This document shows, piece after piece, positions 44,208 through 57,837 of a stretch of DNA of 64,000 nt. The stretch comes from Tetraselmis striata (lineage: Eukaryota; Chlorophyta; Chlorodendrophyceae; Chlorodendrales; Chlorodendraceae), in the NCBI GenBank assembly GCA_006384855.1, contig VCJN01001341.1:1-64000 (forward strand), given 5' to 3'. The notes below the pieces were generated by a model. The model saw only the letters and a program-made list of their open reading frames with translations, was not told the origin of the DNA and ran no database searches. The translations under genes and the position numbers were made by a program. Each line of letters opens with the position of its first letter. The stretch's first letter is position 1.

Positions 44208-47200
44208 CTAATTCTCAAACTTGTGAACAGCGCCCCCTGGCACCTCGCACCGGGTGCGTTCCTGCACGTCGCTAACCGAGCCCGCGGCTCCGCACACGCC
44301 CGCCGGGTCCAGCATACGCAGGCTCCGCGCCACCTCGGCCGAGTCGTCAGGCTTCAGCCAGTCCCGGAAGATCCGCGCGTCGTGCCGGCTGCTGAACGTA
44401 AACTCGTACTGCACATGCTTAAGAATGCCCCGCCCGCAGTCACTAAAGGCGCCGATGCGGCCCGTGCTGTGCGTCATCGCGCCGCTGAGCTTGATGGTAT
44501 CCGAGTCGGCCTTCGTACCCGGCTCCATCTGCCGCGACGTGAGCAGTCGCAGCAGCATGCTGGTGGTCTCGTAGAAGTGCTCATCCGCCGCCGGCGACCA
44601 GCGCCTGCTGCTCGCCACGGCGCTCTCTTGGTTGACGTACCCCGGCAGGATCCGGAGCTGCCAGCGCACGGTGAACACCTGGTTGCACACCGCAACGGCC
44701 GCCGCCCGGACATTTGAGCGAGACGCCATACGCGCCGAGGTGTTGGCGCCCATCGACATCCCCTCAGGCGCACTGGTCACTAACGGTGGCGCCACGGGCT
44801 TTGGCGAGTCTGTCTGCTGGGTGTCAGGAGTCGCAGCCGGGACTCCGGGGAACGGATCGGGCGACGACTGCGCGCCTACGGTGGCCGGAGCCGCAGGAGT
44901 CTCGGCCGGCGCCGGAGAGCTGCCGGGAGCGCAGAACCGCTGCACCTGCGTCGGCTCTGCCGGCTTCACCTTTGCCCCACAGATCATGGGGTCGTACCAC
45001 AGCAGAGGCTGTATCAGGTTCTGCCCATCCCGGGCCGTCACCCAGTCCATAAACCCATCAGCCGCGCTCCCGGATTCGAACAGGGCCGTAAACTTAGCCA
45101 CCTGCCATCGACGAGGGGCAAGCAGGCAGCCGGTCAGTGTGGTTGCCAGCTTACAACGTCGGACAGCAGCGCCATCATGTCGCCGTTTGCGCCTTGTTTG
45201 GTATACAATCCGACACACGCTGGTGGCGATGGTTGACTCCTCCTCCAATGCACGAGATCTACACCTTGTGCTGTACTACGAAACCTAGATGTGCGCTTAC
45301 AAGTCTATGCGCGCAAACATCACATATGTATTACCGCGTCTGGGGTCAAGAGTTGCCCGGCGCCCCACCTTCTTGATGCCGTGATCCCCACAGTTGCTGC
45401 CGTGCACAGGCTCCATCCTGGTGCCATAAAAGAGGTCCGGGGACGAGTCAGCCGATGCTGAAAATATGAGAACATGCAGCTCGCAGGCAAGCACAGCCGG
45501 GTGTAGAGGTGGGTGGGGACGTGTTGGAGGTGGTGGGGGGGCAGCAGTGCCTGTAGTCCACGTCGTGCTGCGGGTCGTGCTGAATGAGAGGGGAGCCTGG
45601 GTCGGTGCCCATCTCTGCGGCCACGAGGATGCGGATGTCCGGCAGCGTCTGGTACTCCCAGTGGCTCTCCAACTCCTGCAGTGGCGCGCACAGAAGCGCC
45701 CGCATTGCATGGTCAGCGCGATGCTGCAGCGGCTGCTGTGATGACGAGGCCCTGGACCGTTGCTGGATCAGACAGCAATAAGCCCAGCATTGCCTAGCCT
45801 AATAATACTACCAGTGGGCCGTACAGCGACTACCGTGAGCGGCGCTGCGCCGGCAAATTGACACTCTCCGGAATAAGAGGAGAAAGTTTGGCCGTATGCA
45901 AATTGCATGTATATATCAGTAGACTTAACATCGGTGCGGGGGCCTACAATATTATTAATAGCTCCACCTCGGGGGTTCCATGTAGTGTTTGCGCCTACTT
46001 CTTATTCATTATTTCTCCGGTAGAATAGCGCTTCCCTCTTATTCGTTGGGGGAAGGGTCAAAACCGGTACTCATCCGCAGACTCTTTGTGTATGTACGGT
46101 AAGGCTCACTGTGCTCTTTTATCATGTTGCGGAGGTTTTTAATGCTCCAAATGCGTCGCTACCTGCAATTTGAGCATGGCGGTGTTTGGGCATTGATTTT
46201 ACGCCTTTTGGTAGGGGCTTCCTCTAGTTAGTGCGGTGAGCAGGGGAGTGTCAGTGTGGGGTTTCTGAGGGGGGCGGTATGCGCGGGGGTCACCTCCGGC
46301 CACACCATGCCCTCGCTGCTTGATTCGTCGTCATCCGCGGTCTTCGGGTGTGGGAAGGCCTGCCGCGATGTTTGCAATGGGTTCAGAGTAAGAGGGAGAG
46401 AGAGCCGGAGCAACAGGTAGGCGGTAAGCAAAACAACATAACGTGCTGAAAGCGATATTGCGTGTTGGTGAACATGGCGTTACGGACGAGCGTCGTGCAA
46501 AGCGCAGCGTGAATTGGTTCATGGAGTGACAATACACTTTTCCACAAATAAATATGGGCATGATGAAGGCTAGAATGGCAAGCGGGGATGGGCACCTTCA
46601 CATGCCAGGTCACGGCGTAGTAGTCGGCGCAGCCAGAGGGGTACGTCGGTCCGGGCGTGGGCGCAAGGGTGGGGGCCGGTGTCTGCGGCCGAGTCGGGGC
46701 TGGCGTGGGTGCCGGGGTGGGGACCTCGGTCACAGCCACCGCGCAGCCCGGTCCGCCATCGGCAGCGGGCACGTACTCAGCATCGACCACGCGCACGGTG
46801 TCCAGGCCCGGGATGAGGGTCTCGTTGAAGACCTGCAAAGCAGCCAACGTTCGATCACAATGTACACGGTAGCCATCGGAAATAAGCAGAGGTCTTACCT
46901 TTACGCTGTACTGGTAGTGGTGTGGCAATATATAATAGTACATACACAATAGACAATGGCCAAGGTGATAGAGACAATCATGTGCTGGATGACGGCAATG
47001 ATACGGATTGCAGACAATGTTGACATAAATGACATAAAAGTTGTAGCGAAATGTGCGACAAGGGCTGCGGAGCCAGCCTTGTGAAGAGTGATCTTCCCCC
47101 CGAACAAAAGCCGGCGTTCAGAACCCAGCAAGACCATCATTTTATGGTGGGACAAGAAGGTGTGTCGAACATATGCCGTCTCTTCATTTTTGCGTTGCCT

Positions 47201-50200
47201 TGTTCCTATGGTTCGTACTTTGAATTTCGTACTTTATCTGAGCCGGGGCCGTCGTGTAAGCGTTCCCGGCCCTACCTGCCGCGACCAAGTCCGGTCTTGC
47301 GTCAGCTGTGCCGCCCAAAGCTGCGCCTCGTCGCAGTTGTGGAACGCCACAACATCCGTGAGGTCCAGGCCCGCCAGCGACACGGTGTCCACCTCGCCGT
47401 CGGGCGTCGTCACTGCCATCACCCTCTCGATCTTGCGGCCGCGCTGGACGTACGACCACGCGGCATCCGATCCTGGGACACCGCCACATTAGTTAGGCGT
47501 ACAGCGGGGTTTAGGATGAGCACAGTTGAGGCAGCCCGGGTACAATGTTTTCCTTCTGGTGAGCTGTATACAGGAGTCAGAAAGACCACCTTCTGGCGAC
47601 TTAACAGTGGCAACTAGCCGATGTCCTTGTAAAAACTAAATTTTCGAGATTAATATGCTAAGCTATATACCATTTAGCTCCACTGTTGACGAGAGCTATA
47701 TGTACTACTATTGACGATATTCTATGTATATAATTATGATATGATTAATTGTTGCAAGTCTTTACCTACTTTGCGCTCATAAGTTTTCACCCTAAAATCC
47801 TGAAAACGCCAACACTTGCGGGTGTTGTGCTGGTGTCCCAAATAATGCAGCAGGTGCAAAAAATACTGAAAGTCCTCAGCGCACCACCTGTGCTTTAATC
47901 AGGGCCAGCCTCCTTGGCAATGCTCACCCAAGCTCTGGTTAAGCGCCATCTCAAAGTCCGATGTGATGCCCTGGACAAGCTGGTCGATATCCTGCGGAGC
48001 GCTGCCGTCCGCCGGCTCCTCAAACCTCATCACCGTTGTAAAGTTCAGGAGGCACTCGCAGTCCAGGATGGGCTGCGGCGGAGCGGCTGTGGGTGCGGGA
48101 GTGGGGGCGGGGGTGGGCGCTGGGGTGGTGGAGGCCGGAGTGGCGACCGGCTCTGAGGTGGGCGCTGGGGTAGGGGCAGGGCCGGTGGTCGCCGGTGTTG
48201 GGGCTGGTGTGGGAGCGGCTGTGGGAGCTGGAGCAGTGAGAGCTGGGGTGGGGGCGGCGGTCGGGGCCACTGTGGGCACTGGTGTCGGGGCTGGCGTGGG
48301 CGACGGCGTTGGTGCTGGGGTAGGGGCAGGGCCGGTGGTCGCCGGTGTTGGGGCTGGTGTGGGAGCAGCTGTGGGAGCTGGAGCAGTGAGAGCTGGGGTG
48401 GGGGCGGCGGTCGGGGCCACTGTGGGCACTGGTGTCGGGGCTGGCGTGGGCGACAGCGTTGGTGCTGGGGTAGGAGCGGTTGTGGGTGCCGGCGTCGGGG
48501 AAGGCGCAGCGGGAGTGGTCGCCGGGGGCGGGGTGGCCGGCGGAGCTGGAAGCGGGGTAACGTCGGAGGCGGTGATTGTGAGGTCGCGCATTTCGACGGA
48601 CCGCACGCCAGGGAAGGGGTTGGCTTGGTACTCCTGCGGGGGTGGGGCAGCGGCGCTCAGACAGCTCTGCGCCCCTCTCTACCATCGCCCCAAATGAGCT
48701 CGCTCCCAATGCCAAAGATAGAAATACAGTCCAAGTACATATGATAGATTTATGTTAATGTAATAACCTAATTATCTATAATATCTACACTATAGATGTC
48801 TATTACTGTACGAATAATTTTAGTATTTGTAGATGTCGATTTTAGTCTATGCTATCATGAAATACATAATGTCCTAATAGTAATATATATACTGATACTG
48901 GAACAATGGTCCCTCCAAAGCTCAATAACAAAGGCGATGGGCGTCCGCTACCTTGTCACTTCCAGTGCTCCAAAACATGAGACATCCACACTTGCAGCCG
49001 CACTCTATCTTCCAAAAGCAGGGAGTCATGCAACCTCCCAACTAGAGCTCACCGTGCGGTGCAGAATTAATTCACATTGAGCAGGTTGCCATAGTTTAGC
49101 CAGGAAGCTCTGCGTCTGACTCAACAACTACATCCTACCATAACCACTACGCGGTTCGCCATGTATTACCGATTTTTAACTCCCCTCCCCCTTCGTGCAA
49201 AGAGCTGAAATATACCATGAATACCACTCGGATTTCCGTCTCATTGACTTGCTGCCGCAAAACAATGCGTTATTTCCGACCTGCGAACCTAATTAAATGT
49301 TACATCATGTGTCACATCTGCATATGTAAAGTGAAAATATATCAGAGTGTAGAGGCATTCTCCCCCTTTTGTATAAGAAAAATTAACGTTAGAGTTTCGT
49401 TTCCCCAAACTTCGCCAATCGGACTTTGGCAGCATCGTGCGTATGTTTTGGATACGATCATTCCGTGGTTACTCGAGGCCGGACAGTGCGGCGGGCCACG
49501 GACCATCAAGATGGAGTTGAAGGACTGGCCGGCCACTTGCGCGTCCTCCATGCTGCTAAACAGCACATGGATCTCCAATGTGATTCTGGTCACCACCTCC
49601 TGCACGCGAGTTTCGCCGTTGTCGACGACTGTGAGGTCGGCCGTGTCAAAGCTGCTGGACTCCAGGATGATGTTCTGGGGCGGGACATCTGCACCGCAAT
49701 AAGACGCGCCATACGTGGGTCAGGCAGTTAGGATGCGCTGCTGCGAAACTCGACAGATAGATTGCCATGCTGGCAACGCTATATGTCTCCGAGCGCCCAC
49801 AGCGTGGGGCGTAGCGCACCGAACGTCTCGGCAAGCAGCGCCAGGTAGGCCCTCACAAACTGCTGCGCCTGTTCTAGGGTCACGTAGTCCTCTGCGCTGA
49901 CAGAGCATTGCACCACGGTTGTGAAGCTGAGCAAGTACTGCCCGGGGCCGGGCGTGATGACGGGGCCCGCGGGCGGCAGCGTGCCGCTGGACTCCACGCG
50001 TGGCAGCACTTGGATGTTGTACACCCATACGGTGTCAAGCAGAGCAAAGACCTCAGTGGTGAACACCTGCGATCAGCAGGTTGGCACCGCGCCCTGTTGC
50101 GTGAGTCTGAGCTGCCATATATAACGCACTAATCACACGTGGGGAGGGTCGGTAGAGGGTGCAGTCTGCATCGCCACCCGATCATGCACAGCTTTCGAGG

Positions 50201-52730
50201 AGAGGAGTTTTTTTGACTTTATCAAATATAGTTTTAATTAATTACTATTAAAATCATTGTACATACATATTATAATTTTGATAAACTTTTTAGTAAGTCT
50301 CGATACATTAATTATGTACATGTACGAAGCAACCGCCGCGCGCGACGCTTGGACGACGCACTGAAAAGTACAAGCGCCTGACGTATGGTGGAAGAGCAGC
50401 ACCACCTGCTAGCCTCGGTACGACTACAGTACCATTGCCATTAGTACACTACTCCTGCCATTACCTCTGGTGCTGCCGCAGCCAGGCGCACGCAGGTATA
50501 CGTCTTATTTAAAACTGCAGCCAGCAGCGGGGACATTGGCAGGCGAGATTGCGGGGGCGTACGCTCTCGACAAAAGCCTGGGATCCCATGCTGGAGGCCC
50601 ACGCCTGCGCGGTTGCCTCGACTTCGAACAGGCACGCGGCCCGCACGGTGACGTTTCTCATGTAGGTTATGTCCTGGTCAATCAAGCGTGCCAGCGCTGC
50701 TTCGACACCAAGCAGCGACACGATCGATGACGCGTCCACCACGGCATCGTCATCGTCGTCGTCGAATCCTGCGCGTTTACGGAGGGAAGAGCACTTTAGG
50801 CGCGGACGAGTCGACAGTGTTTCCTAGTACGCCGCTATTGTGGGCTGTCTCGAGTTCGAGGATGCAGTGAATAAAGGATGGCAGCATTGGCAGCGGACTA
50901 CCTGGCTGACAGCTCCGAGCCGCCGCAAGAATAAATGCCTCTTGAAACGCGGTGGTGTCAGTGCCTTGGTCGACCGTGCTGGGTAGGAAGGTCATGGAGG
51001 CGGTGAACAGCACGGGTACCTTGCCCTCCCAGCCCGATCCTGGTAGAGTCGTCGGCGGGATCACCACTGTCTCCCCCGGCACCACGTCCGTTACGGCTGC
51101 CGCTTCCAGCGTCGAGAAAACATCAGTATCAAAAGTCTGCAACCGCAATCGAAATGGTCAATTGTCAAAAACGGCCTCGACATTGTAAACGATTATGAAA
51201 GCGTTCACCCAATATGACATATGTCATGTGTTGGTACCCAACAGGTACATCCATGCCCTCACGCTAGAAGCAATGACAGGGAGCCAAAGCGCCACCTGCC
51301 ACATCTGCTCAGACTTGGTAATGACTCTCTCATCTCTCTCTCACACTCTCTCCGCATTTGCAAAATATCACCCAGATCATACAGCATTGGTAGATGAAGC
51401 AGAATCTTTCTTGTATACCATCAATCAACACGGCTGTGTGGAAGTGTTTGGTGCATTTGCCAGCTGCCGTTTCACTCAGAACTGCGGCTCTTCCCACGAA
51501 TATGATCATATGCGCGGTGTTAGGTGACCGACTCTTTAGCAATAACAATAGCTGCATGTGCCGTACAGACACAAACGGTTTGCAGAAATAACACTTTTGA
51601 AACCCCCCCGCCCACTTCGACGACGAAAATCTGTTCAACCGATGAAAACAATTTGGAACTCGCCACAAACACTACACTTAATCCCCAACACAACAGAACA
51701 AACAATACATGTTTTTGGTTCGGCGGACGGATACATCAAGTCTACGATATCGGACTGTGCAGGGGCTGTATTGAAGTGTTTCGTGCATTCACCAGCAGCT
51801 GCGGCTTCACTCAAAATTGTGGCTTTGCCCATCATCATGTTCGTGATGTTGCGCGTCCGCCTTTTAAGCAATGGGCAAAAGGCCCGCAATTTCTAAATGA
51901 TCCGCTCACCTCCGTTGCCCACTCGCTAGGGTTCTCCATGATCTTCTCATACGCCTCCAGCATGCTTTCCCGGTTCGGAAAGAGCGCTGTGTTGTTCACC
52001 AGGACCTGCTTGAGAAAGGTCACCGAGGTGAAAGTGCCGTCCGTATCAGTGGTGTTGATGCGGAAGTAGCGCAGCGCTGCTTGGGTGTCGATCCTGCCAA
52101 CCTCCAGGTCTATACGACATTCCCATGCACACAGCATGAGTACACCGGCCCACAAAATGCGCTTGCAGACGCTCCAGCGCCAAGGCGCAAAAGCCCTCCA
52201 AGCCACATCTCAAGCCTGGCCCACTGTGCATTTGCTCGTTTGGCAGGGGCGATGATGTCTGACTGCGCATTGCATGCAGAGGCGTGACCGCACCAAGAGC
52301 ATCTGCCACCATGCCGGCATAATTATCCTGAACAATCACAGTGTTGTTTGGCCCATTTGCCTGGCTCTCCCCAAAGTCCAGTATTGTCTGGAAGTAGAGC
52401 GGCGTGGTGCCGTTCGGAAGGCCCGTCAAGGGGCAGGCTGTCTCGCAGCTGTCGCTGTCCTGGAGCAGCTCGCGCATGAAATGGTGTGTCATCTCGTCGT
52501 CCCAATCCAAAGGGCGCGGATCCAGGGCCTCAAAGCTGAGCAACACAGGGACATGCCACTGAGCAACCCGCAGGCCGGCGCGGTCGCGGACATGACGCAG
52601 AAGGATTGCACACAGCCATCCCTGATTCACTACGGTTGTTCAAGATGGGAGCTCACCTGGCGGCATGACAGACTTGCGGTGATGCCGTTAGCGCCAGTAT
52701 GAGCAGCCATGCAAAGCCGCTGTACCCCAT
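44208..52730 (-). CDS. Secreted modular protein with repeated alpha/beta exon modules and PT-rich linkers
   Basis: Exon 1 (52730-52657) encodes a signal peptide (MGYSGFAWLLILALTASPQV CHAA). Further exons, transcript order: from 52535; to 51910; 51136-50902; 50768-50563; 50066 to about 49829; 49688-49504; 48633-47928; 47472-47276; 46832-46596; about 46357-46291; from 45675; to 45371; 45101-44208 (stop). Alpha exons (phase 0 to 1) look alike: VFTTEVFALLDTVWVYNIQV, VFNETLIPGLDTVRVVDAEY, TFDTDVFSTLEAAAV, then a strand such as YLLSFTTVVQCS or CLLNFTTVMRFE. Beta exons (phase 1 to 0) follow, e.g. ending MEDAQVAGQSFNSIL or NCDEAQLWAAQLTQDRTWSR. The last exon fuses both parts. Some modules carry PAPTPAPT linkers typical of volvocine cell-wall glycoproteins. 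No transmembrane tail was seen. Probably extracellular matrix or cell surface (inference). The join near 45560-45457 is unresolved. Confidence 0.75.
48165..48470 (-). repeat. 150-bp tandem duplication coding for the PT-rich linker
   Basis: The block ggtgctggggtagg recurs at 48161-48174 (ggcgctgggg variant), 48311-48324 and 48461-48474, exactly 150 bp apart. The two full copies differ at only a few bases. They lie inside one exon of the modular secreted protein and encode 50-residue APTPAPT-type repeats. Near-identity points to recent duplication. Confidence 0.9.
51422..51855. repeat. Duplicated ~100-bp segment in an intron of the modular gene
   Basis: 51422-51524 and 51757-51855 are diverged direct copies (ggaagtgtttggtgcatttg versus tgaagtgtttcgtgcattca, then ttcactcagaactgcggctc versus ttcactcaaaattgtggctt). 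Both lie in the intron between 51137 and 51909. In the + frame both read similarly (AFASCRFTQNCG and AFTSSCGFTQNCG), so the source may once have been coding. Confidence 0.7.
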
Positions 52731-54191
52731 GCCGGCACCAATGCTGCGTCCGACCTGATGCCTCGCACTCCGAAGCATTAATTTCCTCAACTGCTGCAGA
52801 GCTACCCTCGGGCTCTGGAGTGGTATCAATCGAGCAGGCCCTGAACAGCACGGCGCACAATTGTCAAGCAGATTGGGAAGACGAAAGCCCTCCCATCCTC
52901 CTCGCTTCGCATAATTCTCTCCGTGCAGTGCACTCGCATAGTCGCGACATGGACTATCGAGTGCCATACGCAGTGCGATGCAATGCAGACAGCGTGAGCA
53001 CCCAGTCCTGGCAGTTCAATCGCCCATTTACTGACGCCGCTAAACGTGCCTCGCGCACGCAGGGTGCCAAACCTCCGCGAAAGGAGCACAGGAGGCGTCC
53101 AATAAATCACCCCTCTCCCGCGCGCCCGACCTCCCGTACGCGCATCGACACAGCCCTTTAGTGTTGCACCAGCGACCAGTTACGTGTACGCCACGGACGC
53201 ACGATCGACGAGCTTGCCCGTTCCGAAAAGCTCCTGTAGGTCTGGGACTTTCAGCATCGTCGGCCGCCTGCCGCATGCCGGTTCGGCTTCGGCACTCGGT
53301 CGTCCCTTTAAAGTCTGCAGGCGATTTCGAGCGTGGGCTGTATCCGGCCCGTGCTGCTGCGGCGCGCGTAAGATGCCGCACCTTTTGTCGTGCGGCTCTT
53401 TCACTGGCACTCGCTCGCTGACTCGGTGGCGCAGTGGGTAGCCCACGACGACGCGCCGGTATGTATGCCTGTAGTCGATATGGCACTGATATACGACCCG
53501 CCGTGCAGATGGTCGCTAAACCTGCGCCGACAAATTTATTTATCTGTTGGCCGGGCAGGGGCTGTCAACGACAGGCCGGCGCCCGGACCCAGCGCCCTGT
53601 GACGCGCCCTGTATGCTGCTCGGGAACAACGTGAGCCCGTCAACCAAACTGGTGAAAATGGCATCTGCGGTAGTCTATCTAGCCCCGGTTTGGCTAACGG
53701 CTGTGATCGTAGGCGTAGGCCATCGAGGGCTGGAGGAAGGCCCCGCCCCAACACGTCAGTGATGCGTCTCCAGCTTCCCCACCACGTTGCGGCGCTTCGC
53801 GCGGACGATCAGCAGATGACCGTACCCATGTGTGTTAATGTGTACCATTGTGTACCAGCAGCAACTATACCGTACCGCCGGAACCGGTGATGTACCATTT
53901 CGCAGCCAATACATTTCGCCAGTTGCTGACCTACAGGGATTCGACAGTACCTGGTACCTGTACCTGTAGTTTCTAAAATGTAGATATGGTCCCGTACTGT
54001 TTTCGTGTATCCCGTGCCATTCTTTGTAACGACAGACAAGTTGCCACTGGTGCTGACTATCTATTGCTGATATTTTCTGCACTTGCTTCTGGTACCGCGG
54101 TGTGAATTACAAAAGGGCAGTAACTGGTACGGGTACTGGTACTTTGCAAGCAGAGTTTTTCTGTACTTTAGAACCTCAGCGTACGCCTCCC

Positions 54192-54448
54192 GTACATCCC
54201 TTGTCCGCTCGGTAGAGCGGTCGTCTCGTATGCGAGAGACCCGGGTTCGATTCCTGGCCGATGCATTTCGGCAATATCGGCCCGGCGTGTCCCGGGTTTA
54301 CCCGGTTGATGCACTAGCCCTTCGGGGTTCGAATGAGGCAATGGTCTACGGGCTATGCCAGACCTACGACTGCAGTTGGCGCACGAGGTCAAGTGCTGGG
54401 GCGGCTTCGGCCGATGTCCCGGGGCGAACTTTACTTTACGTTTACGCC
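54192..54448 (+). mobile_element. tRNA-derived SINE, full-length copy, with target-site duplication
   Basis: The head contains a D-arm/A box (gctcggtagagcgg), an anticodon region (gtcgtctcgtatgcgag, compatible with a CGT Thr-type loop), and a T-arm/B box (cccgggttcgattcctgg) in tRNA spacing. A ~170-bp body unrelated to tRNA follows, shared with the copy at 11183-11396. The direct repeat tacgcctccc flanks it (about 54182-54191 and 54450-54459). Internal Pol III promoter, body and TSD together define a SINE. Confidence 0.8.
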
Positions 54449-55478
54449 TCCCAGCAGCGACTATAAAGGAGAGGATGGGAATAGTACTTGCTCGTCCTAC
54501 AAGCAGCCCAGGCGGTACCGCAGCCACTGGCCAATCGGCGGAACCTCGCCGTCAGGCGTGCTCGGTAATTTATCCAGGGTACATGTAATCCTTAGACGAC
54601 TCCTAATAACCGCGCACGACATGCCTGCTGGTACGGGAAGTGCACTTTATGCCCTGTCTCATCGCATCTGGAACATATCTGATATGTGCTGCTACATACA
54701 GCATGTGCTACATGCTCTATTATGATAGTAGTATGCAAATCATGTAACTACAGGCTTACTACGAAATGATATTGTCACGCGCGGCGATTCTGTGTCACCT
54801 ATTCATACTTCTCTAGACTTTGTAGCATGAGCACAACGATGTAATTGTGGAGTAGTGTGTGAGTGCCTGTGGGTGTGGGTGTGGGGGGTTAGGTTGCAAG
54901 GGCGACGACGGATATCGATGCGCTGTTACTCTCGTTTAGCGGGTTGCTGCATGATATAGTAGGCATGTAATCTTCCATCACTGTTTTATGCACATCATAT
55001 CAACTAACTGTGTCAGTAATATGAACCATGTACTGCTGTACGAGTTATTCTTGCAGCGTTGCTACAGAATAAACGATGCATACTCAACGTAGTCTACCGT
55101 GCTCTACACAACCTATTGACAGGGAGGGGGGCTGCTTTCGGATGGGCAGCAATGCAGCATGCGAGAATCGCAACATTCTTACATTTAGCTACAAATAAGA
55201 CGAAGAAACATATACTAGGTGCTGTTATAGTCGTCCTGATGATGACTGGCGCAGAATATGGTGACTTTTGCGTGACGGCAGTACTAGCGACCTGCGGCAA
55301 AAACACCGCAACGAGTGCACCTACATGGTGGTTTTAATGATCATCAGAACTCCGCAATAGAATCGTGTTGGTTGTTAATATTGCGGCATTTTTTCATCAC
55401 AGAGTCGAATCATCCAAGCTGCATTACACCATGCTATGACGCAACGTCAAGGGCACGCTGTTAGCTAATCTTAAAAGG

Positions 55479-55498
55479 GAGAGAGAGAGAGAGAGAGT
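55479..55498. repeat. GA microsatellite
   Basis: About nine GA units in intergenic DNA. Confidence 0.9.
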
Positions 55499-56323
55499 AG
55501 GACCTTTTCATGGAGCTGTAGGTGTTGGAGGGCATCACGGCATCACGGCTGGGTAACTGCTGAGCCCTTCAGATCTTATGAAATATGAAATTAAATTTCA
55601 GGCACATACTGCGGTTCACCATATACCCCTGGCGACCAGGATAAATCAGACTTGTCATTTCGGAGCTTGCTTGTTTTATGCAGTTTGTGGAGCAACAAGA
55701 TATCAGAGGACGTTTCTGGGAGGGTAGCAAATATTAACGATGGCAAGCAGGAACAGCAGCGGAAACACAGCGACCGCCACCGCATGACGGCCTTCGCCCA
55801 TCAGCTGTGCTGTATTGCCGTCACTCTCCGGCACAGTGCCAGAGGAGACCGCCCTTCTGAAATCAAATGCATGCACATCCACGCGGTTCATTGGCTACAT
55901 ACTGCTACAAGTGTAACCTAAAATCCAGCACCGCTCACACCCAGGCGGCAAACAGGGAAAACACCAAGCTCACCGTACCAATAAACGAAAAGCGCCGGGC
56001 TGAACCTGCCAAAAGCGCTCGCCGGACGAACCATACCCCTGCCCCCCCAACCGGAGGGCAGGGTAGGGGCAAGGTAGGGGCAGTGGAGGGGAGGACAACA
56101 CCACTCTCTCTTAGGTTTGGGGACCTGGCCTTCAGAGAGCTGCATGCTACGCGGGTTTCAGCCGACCCTATGGGGGTTCATGCAGCCGGTGAGACGGCTG
56201 GCCTGCGTAGTGGGAAGACTGGCAGGAACAAACTTTTAACAAATTTGAAATTGCCAGAGGGGACTTTTTGGTAATATAGAGCGTCAGATGAACCACTGCG
56301 TCATATGTTCAACGCCGCATTGG

Positions 56324-57787
56324 TCATAGATAAGAGAGGCACAAGAGGCACATAGCTATTCCGAAAGACATGGGCGCAGCGCGCTGCCACGGAGCCCGTG
56401 CCGCCCATGAACTTGCGCCTTGTGCAGACAAGCCTCCCCTGCACCCGGGAACATCTGACCCAGCAACATCCTCCAGCTCGATGTCCACCAAGACAGGAAA
56501 GTGATCAAAAGACGGCATGATGTCGTCGGAATGGTCGATCCAGGCGGCGATGATCTTGAGGCCGTTTGAAACCAGGATGTGGTCAATCTGGAGCCGATCC
56601 CCCTGCTCGGCATGCAGCACCGTGGACGTCAGCCAGATGTCCCGGTGTCCGCAACCCCGACCTGCTAGCCGTTTGATATCACAGCAGCATGTTCATCTTC
56701 ATAAACCGGGCTGCCTCACCTGATATATGTAGGTGTACCTGTCCTTCTGTGCCATGCTGGCCGCGCTGGACGTCAGGTCCTCCAGGCCATCGCCATCGAT
56801 GTCCTATGATGCGGCGAAGGCGTCGGAACACTGCGGTGAGTAGCGCAATGCGGTGCATGCGGGTGCGGGTGCGGGTGCGGGTGCGGATGTGATGGCATGT
56901 GCTCCCCGGTTGGGATGCGTCAGTGGGAAGGGGCAGACCTGCAGCCGCTCCAGAACCGTGGACAGGGGCATGTCATTGTCAGCCCCTGGGACAGTGGCCG
57001 AGAAGTCATTGAAGTCGCCAGCAATTATCACTTCGGAGCCGTCCCTCAGCGCAGTAGCCGCCTGCAGAGGGCAACCAGCAGCATGCCGTCAGCCAGCCCA
57101 CCTCTGCATGCGCTGCCAGGCAGGGACGCAACGGGTTCGGCCGTTGGAGGGTGCGTACCTCCTGGCGGATCACCTCCGCCTGCCCCTCCCGCTGCGCACA
57201 GCTGCGTCGGTCGACCGGAAACGCCTTGAGGTGGATCTGGATGAACACCACCTTGCGGCCCCCAAGGGTGAACGTGGTGGTGAAGTGCTTAGAGACGCCG
57301 GTGTCGTCCACCTGCAGCAAGAGCTCCGCTCAATGGGCTGACCATACATGTGCCGGCAGCCGTGCCCTTAGCGGTCGAGCGGGCGCATTGGGAAAAGTGG
57401 CCGAGTAGTACTCTGATGAAAGCGTTGCGGATGATGACCCGGAAGCAGGGTGCGTGGAGGGTGTGGGCAGCAGACGCAAGGGCGCCTATGTCACTCGCAC
57501 TTATGGGGCAGCTGCCGGCATGGCTAGGAGAGCATTGCGAATAAGACCCTGCCTTGCCTGTCAGAGGTCAATTGCAGACAAAGCGGTTGCGGGAGTATAG
57601 CGGAGGGTCTCACAGGGTGCACGCAAGCCCAATTTGAGACTGATAATAAGGGTCCTCACAGGTGCGTCGGCACTCATAGTGGCACGGACCTCATTGAAGC
57701 CGCAGGTGCTTCCACGGACCGGTGTATCCGCCCGAGCCGACGTCCGCTGAAGCCCTGGCTGGTCCGGATCCACCTGAGCCGCGGCAT

Positions 57788-57837
<50 letters not shown>

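Larger units (their letters stand above)
52731..56323. other. Intergenic, about 3.6 kb, with SINE and microsatellites
   Basis: No gene recognised. Contains gtacc-rich low complexity (about 53930-54140), a full-length tRNA-derived SINE (listed), and a GA microsatellite (55479-55498). It includes the promoter of the modular secreted gene at its left end. Confidence 0.5.

Noticed and set aside
48020-48715. Ser/His-rich 231-residue minus ORF and Gly-rich plus ORFs over the PT linker
   Set aside because: Frame shadows of the 150-bp coding repeats.
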